Assembly (NCBI GenBank): GCA_030668425.1 | Contig: DAOUTY010000109.1 | Span: forward strand, 1-6,105 | Length of the DNA stretch: 6,105 nt | Reading direction: 5' to 3' | From: Chloroflexota bacterium | GTDB taxonomy: Bacteria; Chloroflexota; Dehalococcoidia; SZUA-161 | Shown: piece by piece, positions 4,635 through 6,105 of the stretch | How positions within the stretch are numbered: the stretch's first letter is position 1 | Layout of the letters: every line of letters begins with the position of its first letter | Program-made: the position numbers and the translations under genes | Notes under the pieces: generated by a model | Databases searched by the model: none | What the model was told of the DNA's origin: nothing | Seen by the model: the letters and a program-made list of their open reading frames with translations, nothing else

Positions 4635-6105
4635 ATGAAGTGGAAAATCCTAGTCGCAGATCCCATCGCCGAGGAGGGGATAGAGGCGCTACGCTCCGGG
4701 GCCATGGTGGACGTCAAAGCAGGGCTGAAGCCTGAGGAGTTGGTGGATGTTATTGGAGATTATGATGCCCTCGTGGTTCGTAGTGACACCAAAATCTCCG
4801 CTGAGATAATCAACGCGGGGCATAAGCTTCAGGTTATCGGTCGCGCCGGGATAGGTGTAGACAACATTAACCTTGATGCCGCGACCAGGCGGGGGATCGT
4901 GGTAGTCAATGCCCCGGAGGGGAACGTCATAGCTACTGCCGAACATACCCTGAGTCTGTTGCTGGCGCTGAGTCGCCATATACCCCAGGCGTGCACCAGT
5001 CTGAAATCAGGCGAGTGGAATCGAAAGAAGTTCGTTGGCACTGAGTTGCGCAATAAGACGCTGGGTATAGTCGGGCTCGGTCGTGTGGGGACCGAGGTGG
5101 TAAGAATGGCCAAGGGCCTGGAGATGAGGCTCATCGCATATGACCCATTCGTTTCCAAGGAACGTGCTGAGCAACTGGGGGTGGAGCTTGTCTCCCGCGA
5201 GGAACTTCTGAAGCGGGCTGACTTCATTACAATTCATGTCCCGTTAACCGATGCTACAAAGGGAATCATCGGGGGCAAGGAGTTGGCTCTGGTCAAGCCC
5301 TCGGTGAGGTTCATAAATACCGCCCGGGGTGGGCTAATTGACGAAGAGGCCCTCTACAAGGCTATTGAAGAGGGGAAGGTGGCTGGTGCTGCTTTTGATG
5401 TTTTCACCGAGGAGCCAGCCTGCGACAATATCTTGCTCAAGAGCGATAAGGTCATTGCCACCCCTCACTTGGCTGCATCGACCTCTGAGGCGCAGACGAC
5501 TGTGGCCGTAGATGTGGCGGAGCAGATTTTAGCTGTGCTCGAAGGTCGTCCTGCACGCTACGCGGTTAACATGCCCTTGATGGCTCCTGAAACAGCCTCA
5601 GTAGTGGCTCCTTTCTTGCTCGTAGCCTCAGACGTGGGGAAATTGTGCGCCCAGCTTGCCGACGGGCACACTAATGCCATTGTAATTAAGTATGAGGGCG
5701 AAATTGCCGACTACGATGTCACCGCTCTCAAGGCGGCGGTGTTGGGCGGTCTCCTGGAGTCGGTCACTGAGGAGCGGGTCAACCTGGTAAACGCCGGTGT
5801 CATAGCCCAGAACCGGGGGCTAAAGGTAGTTGAGCAGAAATCGGCGAGGTGTGAGAACTACACCAACCTAGTCTCTGTGGAGGTTACCACTGACATAGGT
5901 ACGACAGCAGTGGCGGGTACGTTGATGAGAGGGGGGACACATATCGTCCGCGTCAATAACTACTGGATCGATATTGTGCCTACAGGCGGTTACTGGCTGT
6001 TTAGCGATCATCTCGATCGTCCCGGTCTTATTGGTGCGGTTGGTATGGTCGCGGGTAATGCTGATATCAATATAAGCTCGATGCAGGTAGGAAGGCTCGA
6101 ACCCA
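4635..6105 (+). CDS. serA: D-3-phosphoglycerate dehydrogenase, 3' end cut by the window
   Basis: SerA oxidises 3-phosphoglycerate to 3-phosphohydroxypyruvate with NAD+, the first step of serine synthesis. The 490 visible residues run without a stop to the window edge; the long form of the family is about 525. The substrate-domain motifs are GRAGIGVDNIN (69-79) and NAPEGN (92-97). The Rossmann motif GLGRVG is at 147-152, with D170 positioned to bind the NAD ribose. The catalytic residues are R231 (NTARGG), E260 (FTEEP) and H278 (TPHLAAS). After about residue 315 comes the intervening allosteric-substrate-binding-type domain, and from about 452 an ACT domain (WLFSDHLDRPGLIGAVG), which in this family can mediate serine feedback inhibition. 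The ATG at 4635 has GAGG (4623-4626) eight bases upstream and lies 22 nt after the aminotransferase stop, consistent with one transcript. Confidence 0.96.
   Translation, partial: MKWKILVADPIAEEGIEALRSGAMVDVKAGLKPEELVDVIGDYDALVVRSDTKISAEIINAGHKLQVIGRAGIGVDNINLDAATRRGIVVVNAPEGNVIATAEHTLSLLLALSRHIPQACTSLKSGEWNRKKFVGTELRNKTLGIVGLGRVGTEVVRMAKGLEMRLIAYDPFVSKERAEQLGVELVSREELLKRADFITIHVPLTDATKGIIGGKELALVKPSVRFINTARGGLIDEEALYKAIEEGKVAGAAFDVFTEEPACDNILLKSDKVIATPHLAASTSEAQTTVAVDVAEQILAVLEGRPARYAVNMPLMAPETASVVAPFLLVASDVGKLCAQLADGHTNAIVIKYEGEIADYDVTALKAAVLGGLLESVTEERVNLVNAGVIAQNRGLKVVEQKSARCENYTNLVSVEVTTDIGTTAVAGTLMRGGTHIVRVNNYWIDIVPTGGYWLFSDHLDRPGLIGAVGMVAGNADINISSMQVGRLEP

Noticed and set aside
4829..5227. 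Minus-strand ORFs opposite serA
   Set aside because: They are low-complexity Ser/Arg-rich shadow translations of the strongly conserved SerA frame.

Overview
The window is a housekeeping segment of a bacterial chromosome holding two divergent gene blocks. The family signatures are bacterial, the base composition looks moderately GC-rich by eye, and an alternative (class V) aminotransferase sits directly before serA. This suggests Chloroflexota, probably an uncultured Dehalococcoidia relative. The assignment rests on remembered gene neighbourhoods and not on a search, so it is tentative. There are no tRNA or rRNA genes, insertion sequences, phage genes or CRISPR arrays.

Left block (minus strand, transcribed right to left, about 2869 to 1): a pantothenate (vitamin B5, coenzyme A precursor) operon. 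Its order is a DUF2520/Rossmann dehydrogenase-like gene, panD (aspartate 1-decarboxylase), panB (ketopantoate hydroxymethyltransferase) and panC (pantothenate synthetase, cut by the window edge). PanB makes ketopantoate, a ketopantoate reductase makes pantoate, PanD makes beta-alanine, and PanC joins pantoate to beta-alanine. The only step without a classical enzyme is the reductase, and the only unexplained gene is the DUF2520 oxidoreductase. It is therefore the prime candidate for that step.

Control region of the pan operon (2689 to 2869, minus strand): a perfect-consensus TTGACA/TATAAT promoter is followed by an untranslated leader of about 147 nt. The leader begins with a UUCG-capped hairpin carrying two single bulged adenosines, one on each side, which resembles the 'pan' RNA motif. 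It ends in a strong intrinsic terminator whose U-tract stops two bases before the TTG start codon. An upstream segment can pair with the 5' arm of the terminator as an antiterminator. The operon thus appears to be controlled by transcription attenuation. This is the most interesting signal in the window. A second set of hairpins lies between panD and panB.

Middle: an HNH-nuclease-fold gene (2899 to 3405, minus) lies upstream of and co-oriented with the pan promoter, with its own putative promoter.

Right block (plus strand, 3465 to the window end): a near-consensus promoter drives a class V aminotransferase and, 22 nt later, serA (D-3-phosphoglycerate dehydrogenase, cut by the window edge). 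Together they look like the first two steps of serine synthesis, with the aminotransferase plausibly replacing classical SerC.
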